From the NCBI GenBank assembly GCA_036873755.1, contig JAVTVY010037217.1, forward strand, positions 96,743 to 160,742: a stretch of DNA of 64,000 nucleotides. The letters are read 5' to 3'. Below, piece by piece: positions 1-12,985 of this stretch. Made by a program: the position numbers and the translations under genes. Origin of the DNA: Hanleya hanleyi. Taxonomy: Eukaryota > Mollusca > Polyplacophora > Lepidopleurida > Hanleyidae. The notes under the pieces are model-generated. The model was not told where the DNA came from. It ran no database searches and was given only the letters and a program-made list of their open reading frames with translations. Position 1 is the first letter of the stretch. Each line of letters starts with the position of its first letter.

Positions 1-2171
1 GGATGCGTTAGGGCATGTAATTCATGTTGCGCGGCCTTAATTTCACTATCAAAGGATTGCATTGTGAAAAGAAGCCTCCATCAACTCCGGCTACCTTGAC
101 CGCTCTAAGTTCCCGCCAAAAACTTAAGACCTCAGTTTGATTTCTAGCACGATCAAACCCTCAGGTGATTTTTCTGTGCTCCTCAACTAAGGAGATTCAT
201 ATACATTCATTGGATTTACTCGTGCTCACAAGCCTCCCGTATTGGTCCGTGAGTTTTTACATTTATGTATTTTCTCATTATGCCGAATTCCATACCGCAT
301 TTCATTGTATATTTTAAATGTGTACAGTAGAAATCCTCAGTGTATTGGGATCGCTCAGTTATGGTGTTCGCCATTCTGTAAACAGCATATCGGGTCTATG
401 CTTTAGCTATGGGATTATTCTGCGCTGCATCTAGAATAATATATACGTTGTTTTATTGTAAATCGTATACCATTGTGATCAATGTGTTAAATGTCTGGCA
501 CGACAAGGCTGGCACGACAAGCTATGGCACGACTCGGAATTGGCTTTTACGATCATCAGGTTACGTTGTGCTTTACTGACCTGGTAATGGACTCTTGTTG
601 ACATGTTGCTAGGCATCTATTTTGACCGGCAGCACACCTCTCTCGAGGTCCTTTGCTGGAGAAGTTACGTAACCTCTTTGTTACTGTGAATTCTTTGTGC
701 GAATTTCTATAGGTAATTGGGTATACCTTGGCAAGCCAATGCATGTACATGTAGACAGCTATTCTAATAGCTTGAGCTCTGTACTTATATTCGCACTTTG
801 GGTTTACGTTTCAAAGAACGGTGTATATATCACAACAATAGCACATTGTTGTCTGTATTTTAGTAGAACAATGCGAAGTATTTTTTGGCATGTTATGGAG
901 ATAAAATACTGTCTAGAATGTTTCACATTCCAGACATTCTTTCGCTCCAATACTATATACGGTTTGATGTATATATGGTGTACCGTAATTATCAACTATA
1001 CGTTTGCACATGCATAGTAGTTCAACATGTGGTGCTGCAAAGGTATTCTAGTACAAGTGGGGCTATACTGATACCTATACAATGAATCACTATTCACTGT
1101 CTGTGCATTACGGTGTTGTACGCTTGATTTTTACGAATGGACAGTTACGATGGGGTCCATCTCTTGTTATAATACCAAGAAACTGAGACTTTCTTTGATT
1201 GGGCTCGTTTCTGTACACATAGTGGCATCTATGCTGTTGTGGCGGTATTATTATACATGAGGTCCGTAGTACACTATGAGAGGACTACACCTGTGCGGGA
1301 TCGTTCTATAAGCCCATCCCTGGCACTGTGGGTAGTTATAAGCTCTGTACGATATGATTTATTGGCACTAATTTAATCATATTCATATTTTTCAGAATTA
1401 TGTCTGACTCGGATAAACCTGGAAAAGCGTCCCCGTCCGGTTGCTCAAAATGTCATCAATGGTCGGTTAAAGGTACCATTGGGCATGAGTGCTCGAAATG
1501 CTCGCAGTGCACGGAAGGGAATAGGTGCAAGGTGTGCTCTGCCTGGCCTGAGGACGTCTTTCAGTGCTGGCTGTTTGTGCGTTCCCGGTCCGTGGCGGCA
1601 CTACCGACCGTGAACCCGGGTACTTCCGGTTCAGGTCTTCCTGCGGTATCCCAACCTGTAGGAAGGTTTATACCCGAATCGGAACTGGATGCATGTTTTG
1701 CGGAGCTTTATCGTGCTCTGGGCCTGTCCAGCTGGGCAGCGAAACAGGCACACCGGTGTTCGTGGTACCCCGTATAGGGAGCGCCGCGTTGGGAAAGAAA
1801 CCTGCTAATTCTTCGACCAAGAAACGCAGGTCGCGCAAGTTGAAGGTGCGAGCCAAGACTTTGCGCGGCCCGTCTGAGACTCTTGTAGTCCAATCCAAGC
1901 CGTCAAGTGCTCCTACGACTCTAGTCGTTAGTGAGACTCCGTCCGACCCTTCTCGGGGTCCGGCGAGAGATGATATGGATGGGGACACAACTGTGCTCGA
2001 CGGGATGGCCAAGTCCAGCGGCCTATCCGAGATTGAGGTCGAGCAATCTCCGGCCGACACGGACCCTCCGGTCCGTGTTATGGCATCGTACGGTGGCCGT
2101 GATCACCCCGATGCCGAGTTGCTAGCCCGTGCTCGTGATCATAACTCCGTTCAACCGGGAACATCCGGCCT
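1..2171 (+). mobile_element. DIRS-type retroelement, partial copy A
   Basis: These 2.17 kb are nearly identical to 3914-6084, with only scattered single-base differences such as positions 20 and 5578 against 1665. The copy holds the 5' non-coding region and the first part of gag. Similarity stops abruptly at about 2171, inside gag, where the sequence turns into unrelated DNA. The left end coincides with the window edge, so how far the copy extends leftwards is unknown. No RT or recombinase follows, so this copy could not move on its own. Confidence 0.85.
1400..2171 (+). pseudogene. DIRS Gag-like protein, truncated (copy A)
   Basis: The start ATG at 1400 opens a 125-residue frame with a Cys-rich N-terminus (CSKCHQW, CSKCSQC, CKVC) that resembles the zinc-binding head of DIRS-1-like Gag proteins. 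The frame stops at 1777. Coding continues in another frame (about 1564-2171) as a basic, Ser/Pro-rich stretch and is cut off at 2171 where homology with copy B ends. The same internal stop is present in copy B, so the frame change is older than the duplication. Family assignment rests on the linked RT and recombinase of copy B. Confidence 0.6.
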
Positions 2172-3913
2172 TAATATTAATTACAGTTCCTTCTTGTAAT
2201 GAATTCTGTTCCTATTTTAATTCACATCGCTAGTTTAGGTCGTTCACATCTTGAGTTTGGATATTTTATGGTCCCTGATTTTGTTATGGCTTATGTTTTT
2301 TTCTTTTTCACAGATTTCAAATATTCACAATGTGAGGATGTCTATTTTGGACTATTGACGTATGTTAAGTAAATGACAAGCATGAGGGGAAATAGGTGAA
2401 TTTGAGTGGGAAGATCGGACTTGCGTCTTGATGAACAAACAACAAGATTGTATACTCTTTGAAGATCCACCGTCACCAAACAGAGGACACCCGAGTCCAG
2501 ACATCATTACGAGAAAGAACAAAAAGAAACAATACAAAATGGCGATATAAATACTTTTGTTATGATGGACATCGTTAACCGAATTCGACAGAAAATGACG
2601 TACTGGTAAACGAAGGTTATGTTATAGAAATTACCCCAATATTATGATTGGCGTGTTATCATACATGGTGCCATGCATTACTCGTTTACCGTGACGTACA
2701 TCAGGATTGTTTGTTCATCGCCATATAGCATTGATTACGTACTTGATTTAATGGACGACGGACTAGACGCTTATATTTATGATCTCCAGTTAACGAACAA
2801 CAAATCTATATTTTCTGTCTCAGAGAGACATGACTTTCACCGAATTCCTGTAGCTGTTGTAATTTCCCCGAGCTTTCCATAACATTTTATCGCTATAATT
2901 TTCTTTCATATTTTACCATAGAATCTTCTCGCAATGCACAATTTTATATCCAACAAAAAACGCTAATACCGTATCTTGTTCCCCACACACTTATTAGCCT
3001 AAAAGTATGTGACATCAGTATTGGCTAAATGGTATTAATATATCATTCAGTGCCATGGGTGTTAGAAATGCTATCCTCTGTCCTCAAATTGACGGTCAGT
3101 GCATGCACGAATACTGAGTCCTCAGCTGTAAACCTGTACGATATTTATATAGGACGGAAGTCAGACGAGCAATCGGTCAATCACACCTGTTTTTACTGTA
3201 GGAAAAAGTTTACGTCATCCATACGTATCCGGTTACATATGTGGAACTTCGCGTGGGTGATGTCGGCTGTCCGGCCCGCATGCTCCACTTTAGACCTGTA
3301 GACATCTAGATACATAGCGACTCAGGGAAAAGGCGGTTACCTCTCACTGTTCTCATGCCTAGGGTCAAACAGGCCCAGGAAAACCCCTACTGCATGAGAT
3401 TTGATTTTTCTGGCTTCTCGCAGATGCTGCTGGTGAACAATTTACGCACGTATAAAAATTCGGATTATTCACCTTTTGTGCAACTCACGAACTGATTTTT
3501 GGGATTCATTGGTACTGTCCAATCACACTGTCGCGGTTGAAATTAGATCGACCCTCATGAATTTGGATTAGTAGACTAGACTTACAACATTCCCCACACA
3601 GTGCATGCTACTTCTTGATTTCCGCCTTGAGTGTAACAGTCTAAATGACATCGGCCTAAGGATGCCTTTCGTTAGTTGGATTGCCCGCATGTACCCTGAA
3701 ACTGTGAGGCGACATTTAAGACGCTTGTAGGTGTAAATGTTGTTCGTGCACAAAAATGCCTAGTGTTAACTTTTGAGCACAATGAAAGTATATAATCTGA
3801 TACGTCCAGTCATTTCCATGTATAGTTACGTTAGGGCCATCTTCACCACGTCAAGGTTTCTATTTGTGAGCCAAAGGCTATATCTAGGATATAGATACCC
3901 CTGGTTTTAGCGA
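2172..3913. other. Spacer between the two DIRS copies, no gene recognised
   Basis: 1.74 kb of AT-rich sequence separates the two copies. Short open frames (for example 3029-3301) have no recognisable motif and look like chance. A stretch near 2745-2775 (ATGGACGACGGACTAGACGC) resembles the 3' region of the Penelope-like element at about 27.05 kb, so part of this may be old Penelope debris. Confidence 0.4.
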
Positions 3914-5312
3914 GGATGCGTTAGGGCATGTAGTTCATGTTGCGCGGCCTTAATTTCACTATCAAAGGATTGCATTGTGAAAAGAAGCCTCCATCAACTC
4001 CGGCTACCTTGACCGCTCTAAGTTCCCGCCAAAAACTTAAGACCTCAGTTTGATTTCTAGCACGATCAAACCCTCAGGTGATTTTTCTGTGCTCCTCAAC
4101 TAAGGAGATTCATATACATTCATTGGATTTACTCGTGCTCACAAGCCTCCCGTATTGGTCCGTGAGTTTTTACATTTATGTATTTTCTCATTATGCCGAA
4201 TTCCATACCGCATTTCATTGTATATTTTAAATGTGTACAGTAGAAATCCTCAGTGTATTGGGATCGCTCAGTTATGGTGTTCGCCATTCTGTAAACAGCA
4301 TATCGGGTCTATGCTTTAGCTATGGGATTATTCTGCGCTGCATCTAGAATAATATATACGTTGTTTTATTGTAAATCGTATACCATTGTGATCAATGTGT
4401 TAAATGTCTGGCACGACAAGGCTGGCACGACAAGCTATGGCACGACTCGGAATTGGCTTTTACGATCATCAGGTGACGTTGTGCTTTACTGACCTGGTAA
4501 TGGACTCTTGTTGACATGTTGCTAGGCATCTATTTTGACCGGCAGCACACCTCTCTCGAGGTCCTTTGCTGGAGAAGTTACGTAACCTCTTTGTTACTGT
4601 GAATTCTTTGTGCGAATTTCTATAGGTAATTGGGTATACCTTGGCAAGCCAATGCATGTACATGTAGACAGCTATTCTAATAGCTTGAGCTCTGTACTTA
4701 TATTCGCACTTTGGGTTTACGTTTCAAAGAACGGTGTATATATCACAACAATAGCACATTGTTGTCTGTATTTTAGTAGAACAATGCGAAGTATTTTTTG
4801 GCATGTTATGGAGATAAAATACTGTCTAGAATGTTTCACATTCCAGACATTCTTTCGCTCCAATACTATATACGGTTTGATGTATATATGGTGTACCGTA
4901 ATTATCAACTATACGTTTGCACATGCATAGTAGTTCAACATGTGGTGCTGCAAAGGTATTCTAGTACAAGTGGGGCTATACTGATACCTATACAATGAAT
5001 CACTATTCACTGTCTGCGCATTACGGTGTTGTACGCTTGATTTTTACGAATGGACAGTTACGATGGGGTCCATCTCTTGTTATAATACCAAGAAACTGAG
5101 ACTTTCTTTGATTGGGCTCGTTTCTGTACACATAGTGGCATCTATGATGTTGTGGCGGTATTATTATACATGAGGTCCGTAGTACACTATGAGAGGACTA
5201 CACCTGTGCGGGATCGTTCTATAAGCCCATCCCTGGCACTGTGGGTAGTTATAAGCTCTGTACGATATGATTTATTGGCACTAATTTAATCATATTCATA
5301 TTTTTCAGAATT

Positions 5313-7347
5313 ATGTCTGACTCGGATAAACCTGGAAAAGCGTCCCCGTCCGGTTGCTCAAAATGTCATCAATGGTCGGTTAAAGGTACCATTGGGCATG
5401 AGTGCTCGAAATGCTCGCAGTGCACGGAAGGGAATAGGTGCAAGGTGTGCTCTGCCTGGCCTGAGGACGTCTTTCAGTGCTGGCTGTTTGTGCGTTCCCG
5501 GTCCGTGGCGGCACTACCGACCGTGAACCCGGGTACTTCCGGTTCAGGTCTTCCTGCGGTATCCCAACCTGTAGGAAGCTTTATACCCGAATCGGAACTG
5601 GATGCATGTTTTGCGGAGCTTTATCGTGCTCTGGGCCTGTCCAGCTGGGCAGCGAAACAGGCACACCGGTGTTCGTGGTACCCCGTATAGGGAGCGCCGC
5701 GTTGGGAAAGAAACCTGCTAATTCTTCGACCAAGAAACGCAGGTCGCGCAAGTTGAAGGTGCGAGCCAAGACTTTGCGCGGCCCGTCTGAGACTCTTGTA
5801 GTCCAATCCAAGCCGTCAAGTGCTCCTACGACTCTAGTCGTTAGTGAGACTCCGTCCGACCCTTCTCGGGGTCCGGCGAGAGATGATATGGATGGGGACA
5901 CAACTGTGCTCGACGGGATGGCCAAGTCCAGCGGCCTATTCGTGATTGAGGTCGAGCAATCTCCGGCCGACACGGACCCTCCGGTCCGTGTTATGGCATC
6001 GTACGGTGGCCGTGATCACCCCGATGCCGAGTTGCTAGCCCGTGCTCGTGATCATAACTCCATTCAATCGGGAACATCCGGCCTCGGCCGTGACGGTTAC
6101 CCGTTGGACAGAGATCATATCCAATCCTCTTGGTCACGCCCCACGGGTGATTAGGATCTTCATCCGGCTCCGTGATCGACTCTATTGATGATCGGTTGCT
6201 TGAGGATACGGATATGGAGGTCGGTTCAACGTCCGGAGAGGACTCCGTCCCTCGCGTCGACTTGAACCAGGAGCAAGTGGGTGCCATCGATGATACCATC
6301 GATGCGGCTCTTCTGCGGGCTGCCGCTCAACAGAAGATGCCGGGAGGCCCACAGCTCCTTACGCTCGGCCATATGTCCTCTTGGGCTAGATCATTAGCGT
6401 ACGCTGCGGAAGTGTGCGGTGTCCCTCCAAACACTAAGCAGCCGGCTCGCCGGCCGGAGCTACCTTCGTTAGGGCTAGATCCATTCGTAGATCAGACTTT
6501 CGAAGCGCTTTCAATGAGGCCGCATGGAAAGGGTAAGCGTTCCCTGCGCACGGCTCCACCCGGGTTCACTGAGCTCTTCAGAGGCCCTCCGCCCGAAGTC
6601 AAGCGGATGGAGTCGGTTTCGAAGGTTGGACGGCAGTCCGCCTTCTTCCTGACCGGCAGACAACATCGGGAGGATCTTCATCCAAATGATATGTTGCGTC
6701 GGTCGGTTGAGGAAGAGCTCAAGGTGGCAGAGTGTTCGGCTCGGGCCGGGTTACGAACCTTTAGCCACCTTCTGCACATGACACATGCATCGCCCGTAGC
6801 TGCCCTGCAGCGTAAGGCTGACGACACGGTGTCCCGGTTGCACTCCATGGATGCGGAAGCGATTCCGAAACCCGTGGTGCTCCCGGCTGGCGATGGAGAA
6901 CCGCTATCGGTTCCTCAGGCTCCCCCAGAGTTCTACCACTGTATGCAGTTGGCTACTGCAACGGGGTTGGACCTTCTGACTAGGTTGATAGCCAGAGTGC
7001 AGATTGCCCGACGGAGACTCTTCCTGGCTGATTCTCGACTGGGCTCGAGACACCATGCGCGGAACCTCATCAACTTACCTCTCGGTAATGAAGAGCTGTT
7101 CTCCGACGGACTCAAAGCTTACGCTGCTGAAGGTCATATTGACTCTCAGGAGCTTGAGTTCATGGTCAAACAACACCAGACCCTTGCTAAGGGGAAACGC
7201 AAAGCCAGCGTTTCCAAGCCCGCTGATTCTTTCTCCGGCTCTTCGAAGCCCAAGAAAGCCAGAAGAGGCTACCGTGGCAAGGGGAAGGGTAAGAAAGGGT
7301 CTAACAACCTTTCTAAGCCCGCTGGTAAGGGTGGGAAGCGCACCTGA
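5313..7347 (+). pseudogene. DIRS Gag-like protein
   Basis: The reading frame is spread over three segments: 5313-5690 (Cys-rich zinc-binding head), about 5680-6154 (basic, Ser/Pro-rich) and 6172-7347 (391 codons). The last segment contains the helical region and ends in a Lys/Gly-rich tail (GKGKGKKG) likely to bind RNA. Two frame changes interrupt it, near 5680 and 6155. DIRS Gag is the expected coat and RNA-binding protein of the replication particle. The 3' end overlaps the open frame leading into RT (from 7004), as is common in this group. Identification is mainly by position and the Cys pattern. Confidence 0.65.
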
Positions 7348-7349
7348 CA

Positions 7350-9345
7350 AGTCAGTGTGCGCCCCCCCCCCACCACTGCCCAGGACACCAACCTCAAGCT
7401 CAGCAGGAGTTTGGGTGGGGGCCCCACCGGACTCGGCACTTCTGTGTCGGTGCCCGGAACTGCCGGTCGGAGGCCGTCTAGCGCACTTCACCTCTTGGTC
7501 AAATCGGTACAGCGCAGACGGCCTGGTAAGGCAAATTGTCGCGGAAGGATATCGAATGGAATGGAGCATTCCAAACCGGTCGCCCCCGCTGACAGGGACT
7601 CCACTGGTGACCCCGTTACCTCGAGACTCCCGTCAAATTTCTATGATACGGGACGAGATAACTTCCCTCCTCGCCAAAGCGGCTGTGGTAGAGGTGAAAG
7701 ATCCGGCAACGGATCCGGAGTTTTACACCAGGATGTTTTTGGTGTCCAAGAAAACCGAGGGTAGGCGACCGGTCCTCAATCTACGGCCCCTCAACCCTTA
7801 CATTCGCATCGAGAGATTCAAGATGGAAACTCTTCGATCTGTACGGGCCGGCCTTCGGGTTGGCATGTGGGCTGCATCAATAGATTTGAAGGACGCATAC
7901 TTTTACGTACCGATCCATTCGGACTACAAAAAGTATCTAAGGTTGGCCATCGACGGCAAGATATTAGAACACCAAACGTCACCGTTCGGAATTACATCTG
8001 CCCCTTCGAGTTTTCACACGGGTAGTGGATGCCCTATCGGTCGTCCTACGGAGGTGTGGTGTGGATATCAGCACCTACATCGACGATAGGTTGGTCAAGG
8101 GACCGTCGGAAACGGCAGTCACCTATGCGATCAGGTTGACACTATTCCATGCGCTTCTCAGCGGCTGGATAGTCAACGTACCCAAGTCAGCGCTGATCCC
8201 GTCACAGTTGTTCATACACCTGGGGGTTCAGTTCGATCTCGGATCGGAGTTCGGATCGGGCGGGTTCGGCCTTCGTCGGCTGCCCTAGATCTGCTGGAGG
8301 AGATGCTCGCGGTGTTCTTCACCTGCCGAGCTCTCTCGGCGAGAGAGTTCTTGCGACTTCTGGGTCGACTGGTCAGTCTGGGAGAAGTGGTCAACTACGG
8401 TCCACTTCGACGCAGATCCATACAAATGTACCTAATGTCCTTCTGGAAACAGAGCACAGGTCATTTGAACCAACCAATCCCGATAGACTCGAATCTATTA
8501 TCAGCCTTCGGCTGGTGGCGGAACCGGGACAACCTCATCACGGGGGCCCCGTTGGATCCGCCGAAATCGAGTCTAGTCCTATTTACGGACGCCTCCATGG
8601 ACGGCTGGGGAGCACATATGGACGAGAACCTGGCACAAGGAATGTGAACCGCGCAGGAAAAGACTTGGCATATCAATCTCTTGGAGATGAGAGCAGTCAT
8701 CCTAGCGTTGAAACGGTTTCGCCCACTCGTGCGGGAGAAGGTTGTTCTGGTAAGGTCGGACAGCTCAACAGTGGTCGCATACATAAACAAGCAGGGAGGG
8801 ACCAGATCCCCCAGCTATGTTTCATGACCTGGAAGCTATTCCAGTGGTGCATCACGCATCAGGTGACCCTGCGAGCTGCGCATATTCCGGGGATACGGAA
8901 CGTGCTTGCGGACTCTCTGTCTCGTCAACAGAGATTTCGTCCGACCGAATGGCAGCAGAACGACTTGGTACTCAGACAAGTCTTCTTTCAGTGGTCGACT
9001 CCTCATGTAGACCTATTTGCCACGAAGGACAACAAAAAGCTCCCAGTATATGTGAGCCCGTTTCCGGATCCATCAGCGCACGCCGTGGATGCACTAGCGG
9101 TTCCGTGGTCAGGAATGTACGCTTACGCGTATCCTCCGACCATACTGATTTCGATGGCTCTCAGAAAGATCGAGAGCGAGAATTACAGAGTCATTCTAAT
9201 CGCTCCTTTCTGGCCGACACGATCGTGGTTCACGAGTCTCCTCAATCTTGTCGTAGATTACCCATGCATTCTGCCGGACCGTCCAAATCTCCTCAAACAA
9301 TGCCGGGGGCGCCGAGTTCACGACAATCCAGCAATGTTCAAATTA
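7350..9345 (+). pseudogene. DIRS reverse transcriptase - RNase H
   Basis: The RT begins with VGGRLAHF and continues through a palm region with SIDLKDAYFYVPIH, QTSPFGITSAP and the catalytic STYIDDRLVKG, all typical of DIRS RTs. RNase H follows with LFTDASMDGWGAHM, the LEMRAV helix and HIPGIRNVLADSLSR. A C-terminal segment (HVDLFATKDN, YAYPPTILI) is also characteristic of DIRS pol. Breaks: a frameshift near 8020 between the SAP and YIDD motifs, one near 8285, an in-frame TGA at 8645 where the family has Trp, and another shift near 8810 in a C-run. The enzyme would copy the RNA into DNA, but this copy cannot make a full-length product. Confidence 0.88.
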
Positions 9346-9350
9346 ACTGC

Positions 9351-10504
9351 ATGGAATCTGTCATCGAATCTCGACGTCAGGAGGGCTTTTCTCAACAAGC
9401 TGCCAATCTCATGGCACAATGTAGAAGGCCTTCCACCAGACGGGTTTATAACTCTAAACTCAGTCTGTTCTCGGAGTGGTGTTAGAGAAACTATAAGAAT
9501 CCCTCTCAAACAACTCCGGGAGCAGTAGCAGACTTCTTCATATTCTTATACGAAGAAAATGGACTACAACCAGTCACAATAGCTGGTTACCGGTCTGCCA
9601 TAGCGACAATCCACCCTGGTTTTCGAGACGGGTCTAAGGTTACGCAGAGCAAACCATTAGACGATCTGATCAAAGGCATGTTCCACCTACGACCTCGGGT
9701 GAAGAAAATGCCTCCTGCATGGAATCTCGAATTGGTCCTAAATGCACTTACGAGATCACCTTTCGAGCCCATGGGTCAGGCCAGCCTTAAGATCTTGACA
9801 CTTAAGACTGTATTTCTCGTCGCTGTGGCGTCCGCTAGATGGAGATCTGAGATCCATGCTCTCTCCGCTGAGAAAGATCGCTTACATTCTACAGGCGAAG
9901 TTCTGCTACTTCAGCCGCGGGCTGACTTTGTGTCGAAAACGGAGACTATCAAACATGGCGCAAAACCCTTGGTTTTAGCTGACCTAGGTAAGTTTTCTCC
10001 TGACGATAAATTCTTATGTCCGGTACGTGCTATGAAGTATTATATCGAAGCTACCAAACACCAGACAATCATTTGTGGATTACCCATCAGATCAATAACC
10101 ACAAACCGGCTTCCAAAGACACCATCGCTCGATGGATTGTTGAAACCATTCAGATGGTCCATGTAGCTGCCCAGACTAAAGAGTTTGTTTTCGCCAAAGC
10201 CCATGAGACCAGAGCGGTAGCCACTTCGGAAGCGTTATTTAAGGGAGCTTCACTTAGTGACATCATGGACGTTGCTCAGTGGAGATCTGAGGCTACTTTT
10301 ATCAAGTATTATCTCCTGGACCCTTCTACGTCGACAGCTAGCATTGAAATGGCTACTCTCACTAAAAGGCTGAGCAATGCCGCGCATACTATTCCGGTAC
10401 CTTCCGTTAGAAAGCGCGTTTCGAGCACTCATGTCCAAAGGGACCCGTCCGACGCCGATGCATCCTCTGGAAACAGGCCTCGGCCGAAGTCAAGAAAGCA
10501 TTAA
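9351..10504 (+). pseudogene. DIRS tyrosine recombinase
   Basis: An N-terminal core-binding segment (CRRPSTRRVYNSKLSLF, then FLYEENGLQPVTIAGYRSAI) is followed by a catalytic domain. The first catalytic Arg lies in ARWRSEIHAL, the His-x-x-Arg box in AHETRAVATS, and the nucleophile Tyr in FIKYYL. This is the integrase of DIRS elements, expected to insert a circular DNA intermediate. An in-frame TAG at 9483 separates the two domains and a frameshift lies near 10,065, before the HxxR box. The C-terminal tail (to the TAA at 10504) is basic and Ser-rich. Confidence 0.87.
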
Positions 10505-10879
10505 GTGAGTATGTCAAATTCATCACAGATAATGTTCACCCTTTGTCATTTGGCTCGATTTATTAGGGTTTTTCCCCTACCAAAAGAAAGCTTGGACTTT
10601 TACCAGGGTGGTGCCCCCCTCGAGTTAACAGGTAACAGAGAGGCCTGGGTTACATATCAATGACGGGCTTTTCGCTCACAAATTGATACAGGTTGTCTTT
10701 GGTTAGCCGATCCGCCAGTGTTCCCACAAATTCTAGGGTTCCCCAACAGTATTGCATAATATTAAATATTATGCACAAGATAAGTATAAGATGTCTTATT
10801 GTTAGTGCAACAAGATCAAACCGGTCTAAAACGTACGTCATGACCTGTAGGAATTCCCCTTTTTCACCCTGTTAAGCTC

Positions 10880-11275
10880 GAGTGGACTGGTATGGCCTTC
10901 TTCTCTACACTATTGTACATATGTCTATGTTTGATCAGTGAATTCAGTGAACAATACCAACTTGAGAACAACCGCGTGATAACAAGAACTGAATCCCAGA
11001 ATGGGGTTTGAATATTGAAATTCGCCTCGATGAGGATATACCAGTACATACTGGTTTTAGCTAGGTCTGGGTAACTGCTCAGATATCTCTACACGATGGT
11101 GTGCATGGGGTATCCACGGCGACAATACTGCAGATAGAATAGGCAGTATTTTCCGTACACGCCACTGCCGAGGCCTTGTAAAATTTGGCTTTTCCAGTTC
11201 CAGGTATCTGTGCCTTCGCCCATAGAGGCAGTCAGTTCTCGATGGATGGACGGATGATAGTTCGTAAGGTTCAAA
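10880..11275 (-). pseudogene. Relic of Polinton adenain-type protease
   Basis: The minus strand at 11,089-11,275 reads as a decayed version of the protease at 42.2-42.7 kb. The HPDLTDF, QGTETW and SGVCGQYCLFY stretches of that copy are matched by HRELTAS, EGTDTW and SGVYGKYCLFY. The Cys expected to be the nucleophile (SGVC) is Tyr here, so the product would be inactive even if it were made. The 3' end near 10,990-11,020 matches the other copy (FNIQTPFW against FNVQAPFW) and has a single copy of a short segment that is repeated four times there. Confidence 0.75.
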
Positions 11276-12060
11276 CTATATGACCTGATCTCCTAGCAAG
11301 TACATGGCAAACCATTGTTGACCGGGTCGATCGATCGGATCGATTTGACGCGTCGCCACAAATGTAGTTACACAAAATGTGGTTGTAGTGGACCCGCTGG
11401 AACGTGCTAACCATCCACATGCAGGGCCACACATTTGTTGCTGAAATGTTTGAAGTAGATGGGATAGTCCGCATATGCACGTTGTAACTGGTGTTCACCA
11501 GTCTTTGCTTGGGGAGATCACCAGGAATAATTTGGTGACCAGATTCTGGGCAGGGACGGAAATCACTTTGGTTTGCACACGTCGGATGGGGTTATTGGGC
11601 TGGGGTTTTTTCTCCAAGGCTGTGAGGTGTCTCAACTGCATGGCTGAATTTAACTTTGCGGATGTACAAGCTTGCCTCGGGTGACGATCTCATAGACGAG
11701 GTAACGCATTCAAGAGGTAACGATTTTGCACGAACAGGTCCACGTGCAAACATCATATGAGATCTACCGATCGACTGTTCGCTGTATAACTCGGTTGTTT
11801 CATCCACCCGGCGTTGTCGGCAATCTCCATGTGCCTCCATGTCTCGTCAAATATGACTTTTGGGCTCTTTTTTTTCGGTCGTATGGCAACAACGTTCGAT
11901 GTAGGCGAGACAGGGATACGTGTTGGTCGAGGTACGTACGAGTTTCTCGCTGGGAATAACAGTCACCTGCTGGGACACCAAAAATTTATTGGACCTACCG
12001 GAGCATCATCTTCGAGATTAGTTCTATCCCCGTTGACGACACTTTCACGTATTGACTAAA
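11276..12060 (-). pseudogene. Relic of Polinton major capsid protein
   Basis: DNA-level similarity to the capsid gene at 42.7-44.0 kb is clear in pieces. 11,400-11,520 matches the region around the second jelly-roll (the CATCCACATGCAGGGCCACA stretch), 11,570-11,660 matches the YVRKVKPNPAV region, and 11,880-12,050 matches the YPYRAYIETL region. Every piece sits in a different frame. Order and strand are as in the full element, with the capsid gene upstream of the protease, so this is a second, much older Polinton of which only the 3' part survives. Confidence 0.75.
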
Positions 12061-12985
12061 TCCATATACGTCCAAAGTTCCAACTAACTCTCAGGTTTAC
12101 TAAACCCGGGTACTTTATACACGCCTCTAACATAGTCATGGACATACTCATCACTGTACAGCACAACAGTTTGTGTTTTCTTGGATCTCTCTGCGTAGTC
12201 ATAACGATATATTATCACCGTCTGAAAAACCTAACATTTCTTTCAGAACTGTGTCCCAAAGAGCCGGTCGTGCACGATGTCCAGACTGCTCTACAGTCTG
12301 CATAGGGGATCTCAGATCTTTAGTCTTCATCTACTCTGGAATGCCTTCACATCAACGATATCAGCTCACTCTTTGACATTCTCGCCGCGGTCCACATCAC
12401 GCACCACCAAACTCATCGTAACACTTTACCTGCAACTTGGAGATTCACAGTACTTGCTTTCACTACCGTATGTGACAAGACACCAGGGACCATAGAATGC
12501 CTCTCCGCCGCGCGCCGCATAACAAGGATCACAAGAACATTCTTGTATCGCCGGTTTTTTTCGTATGATCCTCAAACATTTGAAACAAGGAGACGAACGA
12601 TCAACAACGGACAAACAGAGCAGGATTATCCGCGACTGTACATTCATACGGCAGAGAATCCACCACTTCACTGTCACACGTCAACACCATCTCAAAGCTG
12701 AACAACACCCATAAAAAGTGAACTAAAAATAGCATGGCAATTCCAATCTCTTGTGTAGTCATTGCCAAAATACCCGTCGGATCATCTCCATGGGAGAAGG
12801 TTCTGCTAGTTCTCAACTCACGACGCCGTACTCGTTATTTTCTATTCAACCAAATCAACTTTATTTATTTATTGTAGGGAAATTAGGAAAATTCCATAGA
12901 AAAAACCGGGACTTCGTTTAGCAAGCTGATAACAAGTTACTACAAAATGACTTGAACATCTTTTCCAGTTATCTTCAATTATAAC
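12061..12985. other. No recognisable gene
   Basis: The segment may be further decayed Polinton sequence, but I find no motif of penton, pX or ATPase. Open frames here (12,277-12,495 plus; 12,426-12,677 minus) are not recognisable. Confidence 0.3.

Larger units (their letters stand above)
3914..10504 (+). mobile_element. DIRS-type tyrosine-recombinase retrotransposon, copy B
   Basis: Gag, RT-RNase H and tyrosine recombinase follow one another on the plus strand, the order of DIRS-1-group elements, which use a recombinase rather than a DDE integrase or endonuclease. The coding part spans 5313-10504, and the left limit is set by where homology with copy A begins. I could not find the split inverted terminal repeats or internal complementary region expected for DIRS, so the outer boundaries are uncertain. 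Several frameshifts and in-frame stops make this copy dead. Confidence 0.85.

Noticed and set aside
5477..5700. Programmed frameshift in DIRS Gag
   Set aside because: No slippery sequence or stem-loop is evident, and the only support is two copies that are a recent duplication of each other; kept only as an open question.
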